Shown piece by piece: positions 8,940-19,811 of a stretch of 64,000 nt of DNA (its first letter is position 1; each line of letters starts with the position of its first letter). The stretch lies in the NCBI GenBank assembly GCA_019918135.1, contig WBZZ01001404.1:280001-344000 (forward strand), in the 5' to 3' direction. A model generated the notes under the pieces. That model had not been told where the DNA came from and made no database searches. It saw only the letters and a program-made list of their open reading frames with translations. The position numbers were made by a program, and so were the translations under genes. This DNA comes from Paulinella micropora (Eukaryota; Cercozoa; Imbricatea; Euglyphida; Paulinellidae).

Positions 8940-11213
8940 ATGTCCACCCCGGCCAGCCCCAAGAGGCGCAGACTGTCCGAGCCGCCGCCGTTGGAAAAGC
9001 CCGGCCCGTCCGCGCTCGACCGCGCGTTGGCAGCGCACAAGCTGCCGCTGTCGCTGCCCGGCCACCCCAGGAGCTTCGCGCCGTCAGTAGTGCACGTGAG
9101 CGGCGCGCAGCCCTTGCACTTCAAGTGCCTGATCTGTCTGCAACAGCTAACTTTTAGCGCAGAAGACCTCGTGGCAGGGCCCAAGGCGCACTGCCCCGGC
9201 TGGTCGCTGCTGCGCTGCCAGCTGGGCAGCTGGTCGGACTTCGAGTTCGAGGAAGTCAGACACAGCCAAGACAAATGGCAAGTCAGGGGCACGTGCCGCC
9301 TGTGCAGAGCCGACTGTGGCTGGCAAACAGTAGACGAGTTCCGGGGATGCACGTACTCTGCGCACTGCGGCGGCGACGCAGGCAAGCTGCGCGCCGCGCT
9401 GCACGCAGAATGGCAGAAAGCCACGGCACACAGCGGCCAGGGCTTCCCGCCCGCGGTCGAGTGGCGGAGCACGCCGCCGTTCGAGAACGGGTTGCGGCTG
9501 TGGTGCCACGTGTGCAATAGCGACTGGGGCCCATCGCCGGCGGAACTGTTGCAAGCCAACGGCAGGCACTGCGAGGAAGAGTGGTCCCTGCAGCGCTGCC
9601 GGGGCGCGAAGGCATGGCCGTACGTCGAGTTTCTGCAAGGGCCGCAGAAGCAGTGGCCCTCGGCGCCGGACCACACGGTGTCGTTCCGCTGCACCGTGTG
9701 CGGCGTGCGGCAAAAAGAGTACGTGGGGTCCTTCCGGGGCTGCCCCCTGTGCGGCGGCGTGTGGGCGCGGGCGCAAAGCCGCCTGGAGGCGGCGCTGGGC
9801 TCGGCGCTGCCGCCCGCGCGCGCGCTGGCGCCCGACGAGTACGCCGTGAAATGCGGCCCGCTCTGGGTGCGCAGCCAGAGCGAGCCGCCGCCAGCGGCGG
9901 CGGCGGTGGTGCAGAGCCGCGACACCGCTCTGACGCTGCTGTGCACGTGCCAGCACGAATGGAAGACGACCGTGGGCGAAGTGCTGGCGCTGCTGCACAG
10001 CGGCCAGGCGCACTGCCACCAGGACGCGAAACTGTCACCTAGGCGCTGGGCAACGGCGGACGCCACGCGCGTGATAGAAGTGACGAACGTGCCGGGGGGC
10101 GCCTGGCTCAAGCTGCGGTGCCCGGCGGGGCACACACAGGACGAGTTCTACGGGACGCCCGAGATTCGCGGCTGGCACGGCGGCGGCTGGCAGTACTGGA
10201 CGTGCTGGCAGTGCCGGCTGGTGCGCGTGTTCGGCGGGGTCGACGCGGTGTTTCTGTACCAGCAACGGCCCGCGTGGAGGAGCGCCGAGGCGTGGGCCGG
10301 CCTGGCGGGCAAGCGGCTGGAGCTGGAGTGCGACCTGCCCTGCTACACCAGCCGTCCGCCAGCCGGCGCGGCGGCTTGCCTGAACTCGCTGTTGCAGGCC
10401 GCGAACGACGTGGTGGCGTGCGGCGGCCGCCGCGACGCGCTGGACAAGCTGCAGGGCCTGATCGGGAAAGTGCGCATGCTGTCTGTCCCGGCCGACGCAC
10501 GCGACGTGGAGCGCGCCAAGACACTTATGAGGCTGCTGCAGCTCGTGCGCGAGAACAAGGGCACGACGATCCGCTTCGGCAAGTACCGCGGGCTCGGCTG
10601 GCTCGTCTTGCTGCGCGACCCAGCTCACTGGGCCAGCGAGGCACTGCAGCTGCCGCCGTTTTTGGGCGAAGCGCGCGGTCTCGCCGACTCGCTGGGCTGG
10701 GCGCTGCCGCCCTTGTCGCCGCTGACGCAGGGCATTCGCGGCGACGACGCGCGCTACAAGGCCAGGGACAAGCTGTGCCGCTGGTTGCGCGAGAGAACCA
10801 AGGGCGGCCGGCTGTCGTGGGGCCCGCTGCAGGCGTCGCACGAGTTTACGAACCAGCACCGGGGCGTGCTCGGCAGCTACCCGGCGGACGGCGCCTTGTG
10901 GCTGCCGTTGATCAAGCCCGCAGTGCTGGCGCCGTGGCGGCTCTCGGACTTTGATAACTTGGACGAGAGCCTCGGCCACGCGGCGCCCGGCGGCAGGCTT
11001 GACATCGTGGTGATAGGGGCCCAGGGGCCCTTGTTGGGCATTGTCTTGCGTTCAGGGTACGGGCCGGCGCAGCCACCGACAGTAGTGCGCGATTTCCCCG
11101 CGGGCTTCCAGCTGTTCGAGGTCGAGGTGGGCTGGATGTGCCAGCAGGGCCGCGCGCCCCCGGCACAGCTGCAGCTCTTGCAGCGCAGTCCGGCAGTACA
11201 GGCCCAGAGCTAA
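8940..11213 (+). CDS. multi-zinc-ribbon protein with a GKYRG module
   Basis: The ATG at 8940 gives 757 residues opening MSTPASPKRRRLSEPPPLEK, a likely nuclear localisation signal. An in-frame extension to 8853 lacks an ATG and is not used. Cys pairs (CxxC) occur at about residues 63/66, 119/122, 189/192, 251/254 and 268/271, interleaved with conserved Trp, as in tandem zinc-ribbon or treble-clef repeats common in large DNA virus proteins. Near residue 540, IRFGKYRGLGWLVLLRDPAHW resembles the short 'FGKYKGK' module found C-terminal in some exonuclease-like proteins. This suggests nucleic-acid binding. The frame is intact from start to stop. The palindromic repeat array begins about 110 bp downstream. 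No specific function can be assigned. Confidence 0.6.
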   Translation: MSTPASPKRRRLSEPPPLEKPGPSALDRALAAHKLPLSLPGHPRSFAPSVVHVSGAQPLHFKCLICLQQLTFSAEDLVAGPKAHCPGWSLLRCQLGSWSDFEFEEVRHSQDKWQVRGTCRLCRADCGWQTVDEFRGCTYSAHCGGDAGKLRAALHAEWQKATAHSGQGFPPAVEWRSTPPFENGLRLWCHVCNSDWGPSPAELLQANGRHCEEEWSLQRCRGAKAWPYVEFLQGPQKQWPSAPDHTVSFRCTVCGVRQKEYVGSFRGCPLCGGVWARAQSRLEAALGSALPPARALAPDEYAVKCGPLWVRSQSEPPPAAAAVVQSRDTALTLLCTCQHEWKTTVGEVLALLHSGQAHCHQDAKLSPRRWATADATRVIEVTNVPGGAWLKLRCPAGHTQDEFYGTPEIRGWHGGGWQYWTCWQCRLVRVFGGVDAVFLYQQRPAWRSAEAWAGLAGKRLELECDLPCYTSRPPAGAAACLNSLLQAANDVVACGGRRDALDKLQGLIGKVRMLSVPADARDVERAKTLMRLLQLVRENKGTTIRFGKYRGLGWLVLLRDPAHWASEALQLPPFLGEARGLADSLGWALPPLSPLTQGIRGDDARYKARDKLCRWLRERTKGGRLSWGPLQASHEFTNQHRGVLGSYPADGALWLPLIKPAVLAPWRLSDFDNLDESLGHAAPGGRLDIVVIGAQGPLLGIVLRSGYGPAQPPTVVRDFPAGFQLFEVEVGWMCQQGRAPPAQLQLLQRSPAVQAQS

Positions 11214-11329
11214 ACACTTCTTAAAGGTTGGTTAAGATTTTTTTTTGTTGCAAGAACACCAAAAAAAAAACCCCCGGATCCCGGTCGCACCCAAAAGCGT
11301 GAAAGGTACACAGTGAGTGTGGCACCGCC

Positions 11330-14300
11330 TGGCCGATTTCTTGGTCATTTACGGACGCTTTGTATTTAGCCGCAAATTGCGGCACCGCAAATAAAAATTT
11401 TTTTTTCGCAAAGGACATTTCGGCACTGGAAATTTAGCGACAGAAAAATTTTCGGGAGACGAGGGCGGGAGGGGAAAAAATTTAAGGTACACAAAAAATT
11501 CCCCGCCCGCCAATCTCTCCCGAAAAATTTTCTTTGTCTCTTTTCAATTGCCGAAATGTCCTTTGCAAAAAAATTTTTTTTTCATTAGTCTCGATTTTTC
11601 GGTGAATTTCGCGACACCTGTGAAATCCGCCGCAGTTTGTGGACACTTCAGATCGACCGCAAATTGCGGCACCGCAAATAAAATTTTTTTTTCGCAAAGG
11701 ACATTTCGGAAATAAATGTGTAGCGACAGAAAAATTTTCGGGAGCCAAGGGCGGGAGGGGAATTTTTTGTGCACCTTAATTTTTTCCCCGCCCGCCCTCG
11801 GCTCCCGATTTTTTTTCTGTCGCTAAATATTTATTGCCGAAATGTCCTTTGCAAAAAAATTTTTTTTTATTCATAAATGTCATGATGCGGTGAATTTCGC
11901 GCCAAAGGTGAAAGATGCCGGAATCTACGGAGGCTTGTATTTTGCCGCAAATTGCGGCACCGCAAATAAATTTTTTTTCATGAAGGACATTTCGGCACTG
12001 GAAATTTAGCGACAGAAAAATTTTCGGGAGACGAGGGCGGGAGGGGAAAAAATTTAAGGTACACAAAAAATTCCCCGCCCGCCAATCTCTCCCGAAAATT
12101 TTTCTTTGTCTCTTTTCAATTGCCGAAATGTCCTTTGCAAAAAAATATTTTTTTCATAAATGTTCATAATGCGGTGAATTTCGCGCCAAAGGTGAAAGAT
12201 GCCGCAATTTGTGGACACTTCAGATCGACCGCAAATTGCGGCACCGCAATAAAATTTTTTTTTCGCATGAAGGACATTTCGGCAATCACTGTGTAGCGAC
12301 AGAAAAATTTTTGGGAGGCGAGTGTGGGCGGGTAAAAAATTCAAGGTGCAAAAAAATTCCCCGCCCGCCAATCTCTCCTGATTTTTTTTCTCTAAATGTC
12401 TCCAATTACCAAAATGTCCTTTGCAAAAAAATTTTTTTTTTCATAAATGTTCATAATGCGGTGAATTTCGCGCCAAAGGTGAAAGATGCCGGAATCTACG
12501 GAGGCTTGTATTTTGCCGCAAATTGCGGAACCGCAATTAAATTTTTTTTTCGCAAAGGACATTTCGGCAATAAATGTTTAGCGACAGAAAAATTTTCGGG
12601 AGGCGAGTGTGGGCGGGGAAAAAATTTAAGGTACAAAAAAATTCCCCGCCCGCCCTCGGCTCCCGATTTTTTTTCTGTAGCTAAACATTTATTGCCGAAA
12701 TGTCCTTTGCAAAAAAATTTTTTTATTCATAAATGTCATGATGCGGTGAATTTCGCGCCAAAGGTGAAAGATGCCGCAATTTGTGGACACTTCAGATCGA
12801 CCGCAAAATGCGGCACCACAATAAAAATTTTTTTCGCAAAGGACATTTCGGCAATAAATGTTTAGCGACAGAAAAATTTTCGGGAGCGAGTGTGGGCGGG
12901 GAAAAATTTCAAGGTGCAAAAAAATTCCCCGCCCGCCCTCGGCTCCCGATTTTTTTTCTCTAAATGTCTCCAATTACCAAAATGTCCTTTGCAAAAAAAA
13001 TTTTTTTCATAAATGTTCATAATGCGGTGAATTTCGCGCCAAAGGTGAAAGATGCCGGAATCTACGGAGGCTTGTATTTTGCCGCAAATTGCGGAACCGC
13101 AATAAAATTTTTTTTCGCAAAGGACATTTCGGCAATAAATGTTTAGCGACAGAAAAATTTTCGGGAGGCGAGTGTGGGCGGGGAAAAATTTCAAGGTGCA
13201 AAAAAATTCCCCGCCCGCCCTCGGCTCCCGATTTTTTTTCTCTAAATGTCTCCAATTACCAAAATGTCCTTTGCAAAAAAAAATTTTTTTTCATAAATGT
13301 TCATAATGCGGTGAATTTCGCGCCAAAGGTGAAAGATGCCGGAATCTACGGAGGCTTGTATTTTGCCGCAAATTGCGGAACCGCAATAAAATTTTTTTTT
13401 CGCAAAGGACATTTCGGCAATAAATGTTTAGCGACAGAAAAATTTTCGGGAGGCGAGTGTGGGCGGGGAAAAATTTCAAGGTGCAAAAAAATTCCCCGCC
13501 CGCCCTCGGCTCCCGATTTTTTTTCTCTAAATGTCTCCAATTACCAAAATGTCCTTTGCAAAAAAAAATTTTTTTCATAAATGTTCATAATGCGGTGAAT
13601 TTCGCGCCAAAGGTGAAAGATGCCGGAATCTACGGAGGCTTGTATTTTGCCGCAAATTGCGGAACCGCAATTAAATTTTTTTTTCGCAAAGGACATTTCG
13701 GCAATCACTGTTTAGCGACAGAAAAATTTTCGGGAGCCAAGGGCGGGAGGGGAAAAATTTTAAGGTGCAAAAAAATTCCCCGCCCGCCCTCGGCTCCCGA
13801 TTTTTTTTCTGTCGCTAAACATTTATTGCCGAAATGTCCTTTGCAAAATTTTTTTTTTCATAAATGTTCATGATGCGGTGAATTTCGCGCCAAAGGTGAA
13901 AGATGCCGCAATTTGTGGACACTTCAGATCGACCGCAAAATGCGGCACCACAATAAAAATTTTTTTCATGAAGGACATTTCGGCACTGCAAATTTAGCTA
14001 CAGAAAAATTTTCGGGAGGCGAGTGTGGGCGGGGAAAAAATTCAAGGTGCAAAAAAATTCCCCGCCCGCCCTCTCCCGATTTTTTTTCTCTAAATGTCTC
14101 CAATTACCAAAATGTCCTTTGCAAAAAAATTTTTTATTCATAAATGTCATAATGCGGTGAATTTCACGCAAAAGGTGAAATCCGCCGCAATTTGTGGACA
14201 CATCAGATCGACCGCAAAATTCGGCACCAAAATAAATTATTTTTTCGCAAAGGACATTTCGGCACTGCAAATTTAGCGACAGAAAAATTTTCGGGAGGCG

Positions 14301-14460
14301 AGTGTGGGCGGGGAATTTTTTGTGCACCTTCAATTTTTTCCCCGCCCGCCCTCGGCTCCCGATTTTTTTTCTCTAAATGTCTCCGATTGCCGAAATGTCC
14401 TTTGCAAAAAAATATTTTATTCATAAATGTCATAAGCCGGTGAATTTCGCGCCAAAGGTC
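11330..14460. repeat. 284-bp tandem palindromic repeat array, about 11 units
   Basis: The marker GGTGAATTTC recurs at about 11601, 11889, 12173, 12460, 12745, 13026, 13310, 13594, 13877, 14156 and 14439, a period of 279-288 bp. Each unit contains a near-perfect palindrome of about 160 bp (for example 13686-13844) whose arms run from GCAAAGGACATTTCGGCA to the complementary TGCCGAAATGTCCTTTGC. The palindromes are separated by a spacer of about 120 bp. Two spacer classes exist: one with CTACGGAGGCTTGTATTTTG, the other with TTGTGGACACTTCAGATCGA. They are mixed along the array. The array lies between two convergent genes, so it is not a shared promoter. Inverted-repeat arrays like this serve as replication origins or enhancers in some large DNA viruses (baculovirus hr regions). 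That role here is inference. Confidence 0.85.
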
Positions 14461-14544
14461 GGAAAACGGTGTTTAGTAAAAAATGAGTGCACTTCCTTTC
14501 TAGCCTGCAATGTGCGCTGCACATAAAAGGTCTTTTACTTGTGT

Positions 14545-14802
14545 CTAATCGCTGTCGTCCTCTAGCCTGCAGTCGCAGTATGGACATCTGGTAGTTGAAC
14601 CCTGGATCGTACATTCCGCTAGTCCGTCTGTAATCGTCTTGAGCAGCGACGAGTGCTCGTGCTGTGTTTGCATCTGGGACCCCTCACAGTCGTGCGGCTT
14701 GGCCTGGCAAGGAGCGGAACAAAACTTCTTTTCGCAGCAAGGGTTACGCCCTAAGTCCACGGGGTTGCCACATTGCGCAGCGTCACAGGTGTAGCTTGCC
14801 AT
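14545..14802 (-). CDS. small AN1-like zinc-finger protein
   Basis: 85 codons from an ATG at 14802. The N-terminal half (MASYTCDAAQCGNPVDLGRN followed by CCEKKFCSAPCQAKPHDC) matches the spacing style of AN1-type zinc fingers (Cys pairs, then FC..C...HxC). A C-terminal CPYCDC pair may bind a second metal, and the tail is acidic (EDDSD). AN1 fingers bind ubiquitin-related or nucleic-acid partners in cells. The role here is unknown. The gene is convergent with the zinc-ribbon gene across the palindromic array and divergent from the gene starting near 15007-15061. A short basic spacer with G/C runs separates the divergent starts. Confidence 0.6.
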   Translation of the reverse strand: MASYTCDAAQCGNPVDLGRNPCCEKKFCSAPCQAKPHDCEGSQMQTQHEHSSLLKTITDGLAECTIQGSTTRCPYCDCRLEDDSD

Positions 14803-15006
14803 AGTGCTTTTTTCTGAATTTTAAAAAAAGGCCCCAAGGAAAATGTGCGACATGCGCCAGCTTACAAAAATGGGGGGGGAGGCAAAGGCCGGCACCCCCC
14901 CCCTCCTCCCCATCCCTTCCCTTTGTTTTGCTAATTGTTTTGGGGCCGCGCCAAAAAAAAAGATATGACAAATTCCCTCCCGCGCGGCCCTTTCCTCTCC
15001 CCCCGA

Positions 15007-15405
15007 ATGGAACCTGCAGACATTTTTTGTTTGTTTTCGGGTTCGAACACTTTCCGCCCCATGTCATTCCTGCAGGAGCCTAGCAACACCACCAAGTACA
15101 GCTTTGAACCCCGCACGCTGGCGCCGATCGTGGTCGCGGCGCAGAGCAGTGCTCACGGCTTGATCGCGGCCGACACCACATGGGAAGAGCTCCTGGACCC
15201 GCGCCTGCACCTGCAGAGCTCGGGCACGTACCGCGCCGCCTGCATCAAACACCTGGGCCTGAACGCGCTCAAGCACGCCACCAGCTACTGGAGCACGGCG
15301 CGCCAGCGGTACGTGCACTTTCTGGACCTGGCGCAGTACCCGGCCACGGGCTTGTACGCGCATTGCCAGTACCACAACGGCCGCCACGCCAGCTTCGTAG
15401 CCTAA
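15007..15405 (+). CDS. small unknown protein
   Basis: Open to a stop at 15405 with ATGs at 15007 (132 codons) and 15061 (114 codons, MSFLQEPSNTTKYSFEPRTL). The second start looks more natural because the extension is low in conserved-type residues, but neither can be fixed. The protein is alpha-helical in character, with aromatic-rich C-terminal stretches (SYWSTARQRYVHFLDLAQY and YAHCQYHNGRHASF). There is no recognised domain and no signal peptide. It ends just before the stop of the large glycoprotein gene on the other strand (convergent, about 75 bp apart). Confidence 0.5.
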   Translation: MEPADIFCLFSGSNTFRPMSFLQEPSNTTKYSFEPRTLAPIVVAAQSSAHGLIAADTTWEELLDPRLHLQSSGTYRAACIKHLGLNALKHATSYWSTARQRYVHFLDLAQYPATGLYAHCQYHNGRHASFVA

Positions 15406-15481
15406 AGGCCTGTTTTTAATTAATAATAATAAAAAGAAAACCTACTGTGACAATTCCGATAGTTTGACAATGCAGGTTTTT

Positions 15482-18400
15482 TTACACCGCCCGTACGAGC
15501 ATGGCAGTCAAAAGCGCCAGCCCCAGGGCCGCGGCCACGCCGCCCGCTATAGCTAGGCGGGTCGTTTGCTGCGGATCGTCCCCGAACGCGCGCGCAAACC
15601 TGCTGCGCGCGCAGCGCTTGCGCGCGCAGGCGGACACGGCCGCGCCCGTAAACATGGCAGCCGCGGCCGCGAGCGAAGAGCACAGCAGAGCGGCCGCGAA
15701 CGCGCCTGCCACGAGCCGCCCGTTGCAGCGGCAGTGGTCGGAATCGTCCTGGCAGGCCCCGAACCAGAAGACGGTCGCTTCGTTGCCGAGGCAGGGCGAG
15801 GAGACAATCGTTTCGCTGGCAGTTGGCGGGGGCAACAGGTACAGGCAGTAGTCGGTGCTGATGTTGAGGAAGGCGGCCAGCTCCCACGGGGGCACCCCCG
15901 GGTCGACGGCCCAGCGGAGGTCGAGTGCCGTCTGCAGCCCTGCCACGACGGCTTTCGACGTTTTTGTAATGTTAGCAGACTGCGCCTGCAGCTGGTCGAG
16001 ATTCTCGTTGACGCTGGTTAGCATGCCGACGCCCGAGTTGTACAGGTCGCTCAATTGTTTTTGTTTGGCCCTGCCCGCTTGTATGTCCGCGATCAGGAGC
16101 TTGTAGCGGGCCAGCGCCTCCTGGTAGACCTTGGCAAACTCTGCCCTGGCCTTGGCGGCGTAATCCTCGATGTCCTGCTGCAGCGCATCGGAACTATTGG
16201 CCATGTTGTTGAAAAAAACCTGCGTGTTTTGTCCAATGGCGCCGCTGGACGAGAAGGCCTGCATCGAGTCAATGGCCGCCTGCTCGACCTGTGCCGCGAG
16301 GCCCACGGTGGACGCCGAGAGCTGCGACACCGTCTCGCCCAGCCGGCGGTACAGGGGCATCAGCTCGCTCTGCTGCTGCAGGCGCAGCTGCACCGCGTTG
16401 TCCCTGACGGCCTCGAGGCTGGGCAGCTGGCCCCGCGTGATGCGGTCGGACAGGCACAAGACGGCCGGGGAGGCCGGGCAGGCCACGGTCACGTTGAGCG
16501 CGCCCGACAGGGCCGTGACGTCGACGACCGACGTCTGGTACTGGGCCAGGCCCCCCAACGCCGTCGCGAACACCAGACTTCCGTTGACATGCACGCGCAG
16601 CTCGCAGCCGGCACCAATGGCCGCGGGGTCGGCGGTGGTGTACGCGAAGCGCACCTCGCGCTGCTGCGTGCCGCCAATAGGCTGCTTGAGTTCCAGTTGT
16701 TGCGGGCAGAAGCGGAGCCCCTCCAGCCCCTGCGACGACACCGTGCTGTTCAGGGCGAACGGCACCCGCAGCAGGATCTCCAGCTCCCAGCTCTTGGGGT
16801 AGAAGCGGACGGCGCCGCTATTGCGCGGCCAGTGCACGTAGTACTTCTCCAGGATCGCGCACAGCCCGACATGGGTGGTCCTCGTGCGCTGGCAGCGCCG
16901 GTCGCGCAGGCGCAGCCCCGCGCCTGTGGGGTCCAGCGCGGCCAGCCACTCGTAGCGGCGGCGGTCGGCCTCGGGCGCGTTCTGAATCGCCTGCAGCTGT
17001 TGCAGCACGTCTTCCGGGGACGGTGCGGGCTCGACGTCGAGCGGCGCCAGGAAATGGCCCAGGCACACGTCCGCGGCGCGCGGGTCAAAGACGCCCTGCG
17101 CGTACGGGTTGCGCGCGCCGTCCAGGAATCTGGCCATGCCGTCCTCGCGCAGGGGCAGGCGCACGAGCCCGCCCCACTGCGACAGGTACTGCTGCCGCTG
17201 CTCGGGGGCGAGCCCCGCGTACCAGTCGCTCTTGGCCAGCCAGCCGGCGGAGCCCGACTGTGGCGGCGCGGGCTCGAACAAGTACAGCGGCGTGTGCGCG
17301 CGGGCCGCCAGCCACTGCATGGGCTTCAGCAGCGCCTGCGGCACGTCGTGCACGTACGCCTGCAAGCCCTCGGGCGCGCCGCTGTAGCTGGCGGAGCCGA
17401 ACGGGTGCGAGATGTTAGCACTCGTCCCAGACGACGACGACGACGACGACGACGCGTTGATGGCGCGGTAGGCCCGGACCAGCCCGCTGGCGGCGTCCAC
17501 CGAGGTGGCGCGCACCGGGCACGGCCGGTCCAGGCAGTACGGGTAACCGGCGAAGTAGAGCTGGGCGGGCAGCAGGCGCTCGTGCACGTTGACCCAGCTG
17601 GCTCTCTCGACCGTGCCGTTCGCGGTTGGCTCAATGGCCGCCGTACAGTCTGTCCGGCGGCCGCCGAGCAACCACAACTCGCTGAGGTCGGCCGACGCGA
17701 GCGCGGCCGACGCCTCGTCCTCCTGCAGCTGCAGCTGCGGCGCGTTCGAGACGCCGGCGCCCGCCGAGTTGAGCGTCACGCGGCCGCGCGACGCCTTGGG
17801 CCCGTACGTCAGGTCCCGGCGGCCGCGCCTCGTCGACGTCACGGTCGGCGACGGCAGCTCGCCCTGCGCCAGCCCCCTGAGCTGCGCGGCCTGGCGGCGC
17901 ATGACGGGCACGCTCGTCAGCAGGTCGTCCCAGAACAGCAGCGCGGGGTGGAACGTCAGCGACAGCTCGGCCTCGTTGGTTGCAGGCACAGCCGCAGCGC
18001 CCGCGCGCTGCGCGAGGCGCCACGCGCCCAGCGCCGAGCCGTCGGTCTTGGTGGTCAGGACCGCGTAGTCACCGGGGCTCACGGCGCAGGCGGCGCCGAG
18101 CTGCGCCTCCAACACTGCGGCCTCGGCCGAGCTGGCTCTGACGTTGGCCAGCAGCCGCTGCAGGAACGGCCACGTCAAATGCCTCACGACGAGCCCGTTG
18201 CGCGCGTTGGCCCACACCGAGTTCAGGGCGCGGCTGCTGTTGCAATTGTCGTCCAGCGCGGCCAGCAGCTGGTTTGTTAGGTTGCCCCAGGCCCCAGCCG
18301 GGGGCCGCGGCTGGCCGCAGTGCCCGTACTTGACCCAGTCCCACTGCGCGCCGTCCGCGTTCAGTGGGCGGCAGAGGTCGCCGCGCAGGACTTCTGTGAC

Positions 18401-19811
18401 GGCCTCCAGGCCGCCGGCCGCCGTCGGTCAGCAGCGGCGACCAGCCCTGTTCTATTGAGTCCTGCAGGGCACTGAACAGGCCGCGCACCAGCGACGCCTT
18501 GGAGTCGGCGCGCGTGTGGATCAGCTCCAGCACGCGGGCCAGGCTGCCCCACACGGCCGACGCGCTCACCGCCTTCTCCAGCAGCGCCTGCATGAACAGC
18601 CGGTTGCGCTCCGTGATGAATTCCGCGCCGTCGGCGCACGACAACAGCGCGTTGATCTGGCCTTCCACGACCGTAATCGCCCGCCTCACGGCCCCGTTCG
18701 CGTTCAGCACCTGCTGCGTCGTATCGTTAACCAAGCCGCTGTGGCGCCGCAAGATCTCGTTGTAAAATTCCGCCGTGGCGTCCAACTGGTCCTCCAGCGA
18801 CGACACCGCGGAGTCTACGCGGTTGAGCAGGCCCTGCACCTGGTCCCTGGCCGCGCCGATCTGCGTATTAGTCGCCTGGTACGAATCCACCATCGAGGTC
18901 CATTGATCACTGAAATCGGTGGACGCCTTGAACTGGTCCAGCTCGCGCGTGTACATGTTGCGCAGGTACAACAGCTCCGTGGTGTACGCGTTGGACAATT
19001 TCAGGTCAAGTTCATACTTGATGTTCTGCACCTCGTTCTCGGCGCAGGTCTTGAGGTCCAGGCACTTGGAAGACACGGCCGTGAGCGAGCTGGCCAGGCA
19101 GTCGGCGAGCACCGTGGCGGCGTCGGTCTCCGCGCTTTCGCCGGCCGCCTTGGTCAGGTCGATGGTCTTGACCGCGTCCAGGCTCAGCTGCTTGAGCTCC
19201 TTCCACGCGTTCGAGAATTCGGTGCACACGGTTTGGATCTCGTTCAGCGTCAGATTGCTCGAGATTGCCTGTAGCAGCGCACGGCGGCGGGGCCGCATTG
19301 AGTTGTTGGTGTCCTGCTGGTTCAGGATGTTCAGCGCTTTCCCGAAGAGATCGGCGGTGGTGTTGGGATTGGTTTCGTGCGGCGCCAGCGGCGTGCCGGG
19401 GTCCTGCAGCGACTTGCTCTTGCTGGAGTTGGTGTTGTTCGACAGGGGGTCCCACGTCTGATTCAAGAAGTCCCTGACGGTGCGCGCCAGCAGCCCCCCG
19501 TCCACGTCGTCCGTGAGGGACACGCTCGCCGTGACGGTGCGTGTCCACGACGGAGCGAAGCCTATGAGCTCTAATTCGTTGTACTCGACAAAGGGCGCGG
19601 AAACTGCTAGGGGCACTTGGAACTCTTGCCCATTGTCGGTGAACGTGACTAACGATCTGCAGATCGAGTCGACACAACCACGCGATTCAACGACGGCGCG
19701 GACTTGGGACCCTGACCCCAGCGGAATTACCGAGCGAACCCTCGCAAAGGCAGTGGAATCGCCCCAGACCGCACCGAACGCAACCGCGGCGTTTAGCAGC
19801 AGCAGCAGCAT
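15482..19811 (-). pseudogene. very large spike-like membrane glycoprotein
   Basis: The ATG at 19811 opens a signal peptide (MLLLLLNAAVAFGAVWG). An ectodomain with many NxT/NxS sequons follows. About 170 residues in, a polybasic furin-type site (RPRRRALL) is followed by roughly 200 residues of helix-rich, heptad-like sequence (about 18,640-19,270). A second long helical stretch lies at about 15,970-16,420. Then comes a Cys-rich patch, a membrane segment (about 15,632-15,716) with a basic Cys-containing loop (ARKRCARSR), and a final hydrophobic segment (15,485-15,556). The overall plan (signal, cleavage site, two helical regions, C-terminal anchor) recalls class I fusion proteins, but no homologue is recognised. 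The gene covers over 4.3 kb without visible introns. It is broken (about one break). Long open frames on the opposite strand are GC shadows. Confidence 0.55.

Noticed and set aside
8579-10135. 518-codon minus-strand frame overlapping the zinc-ribbon gene
   Set aside because: No coherent domains, and it crosses homopolymer tracts and two genes. The plus-strand frame has regular Cys pairs and an ATG start.
11482-14443. Many similar open frames on both strands within the repeat array
   Set aside because: They repeat with the 284-bp period and exist in both directions because the unit is palindromic. They are by-products of the repeat, not a gene family.
11330-14460. CRISPR array
   Set aside because: Units are about 284 bp, palindromic, with only two spacer classes. 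This does not fit short repeats with unique spacers.
16055-18280. 741-codon open frame on the plus strand, opposite the spike-like gene
   Set aside because: It is an antisense shadow in very GC-rich DNA. Its product is Arg/Gly/Ala/Gln-rich without domains, while the minus strand has a signal peptide, sequons and membrane segments.
15482-19811. Naming the large glycoprotein as a known viral spike or fusion protein
   Set aside because: Only the general plan (signal, cleavage site, helices, anchor) matches. No diagnostic motif of any named family was recognised.
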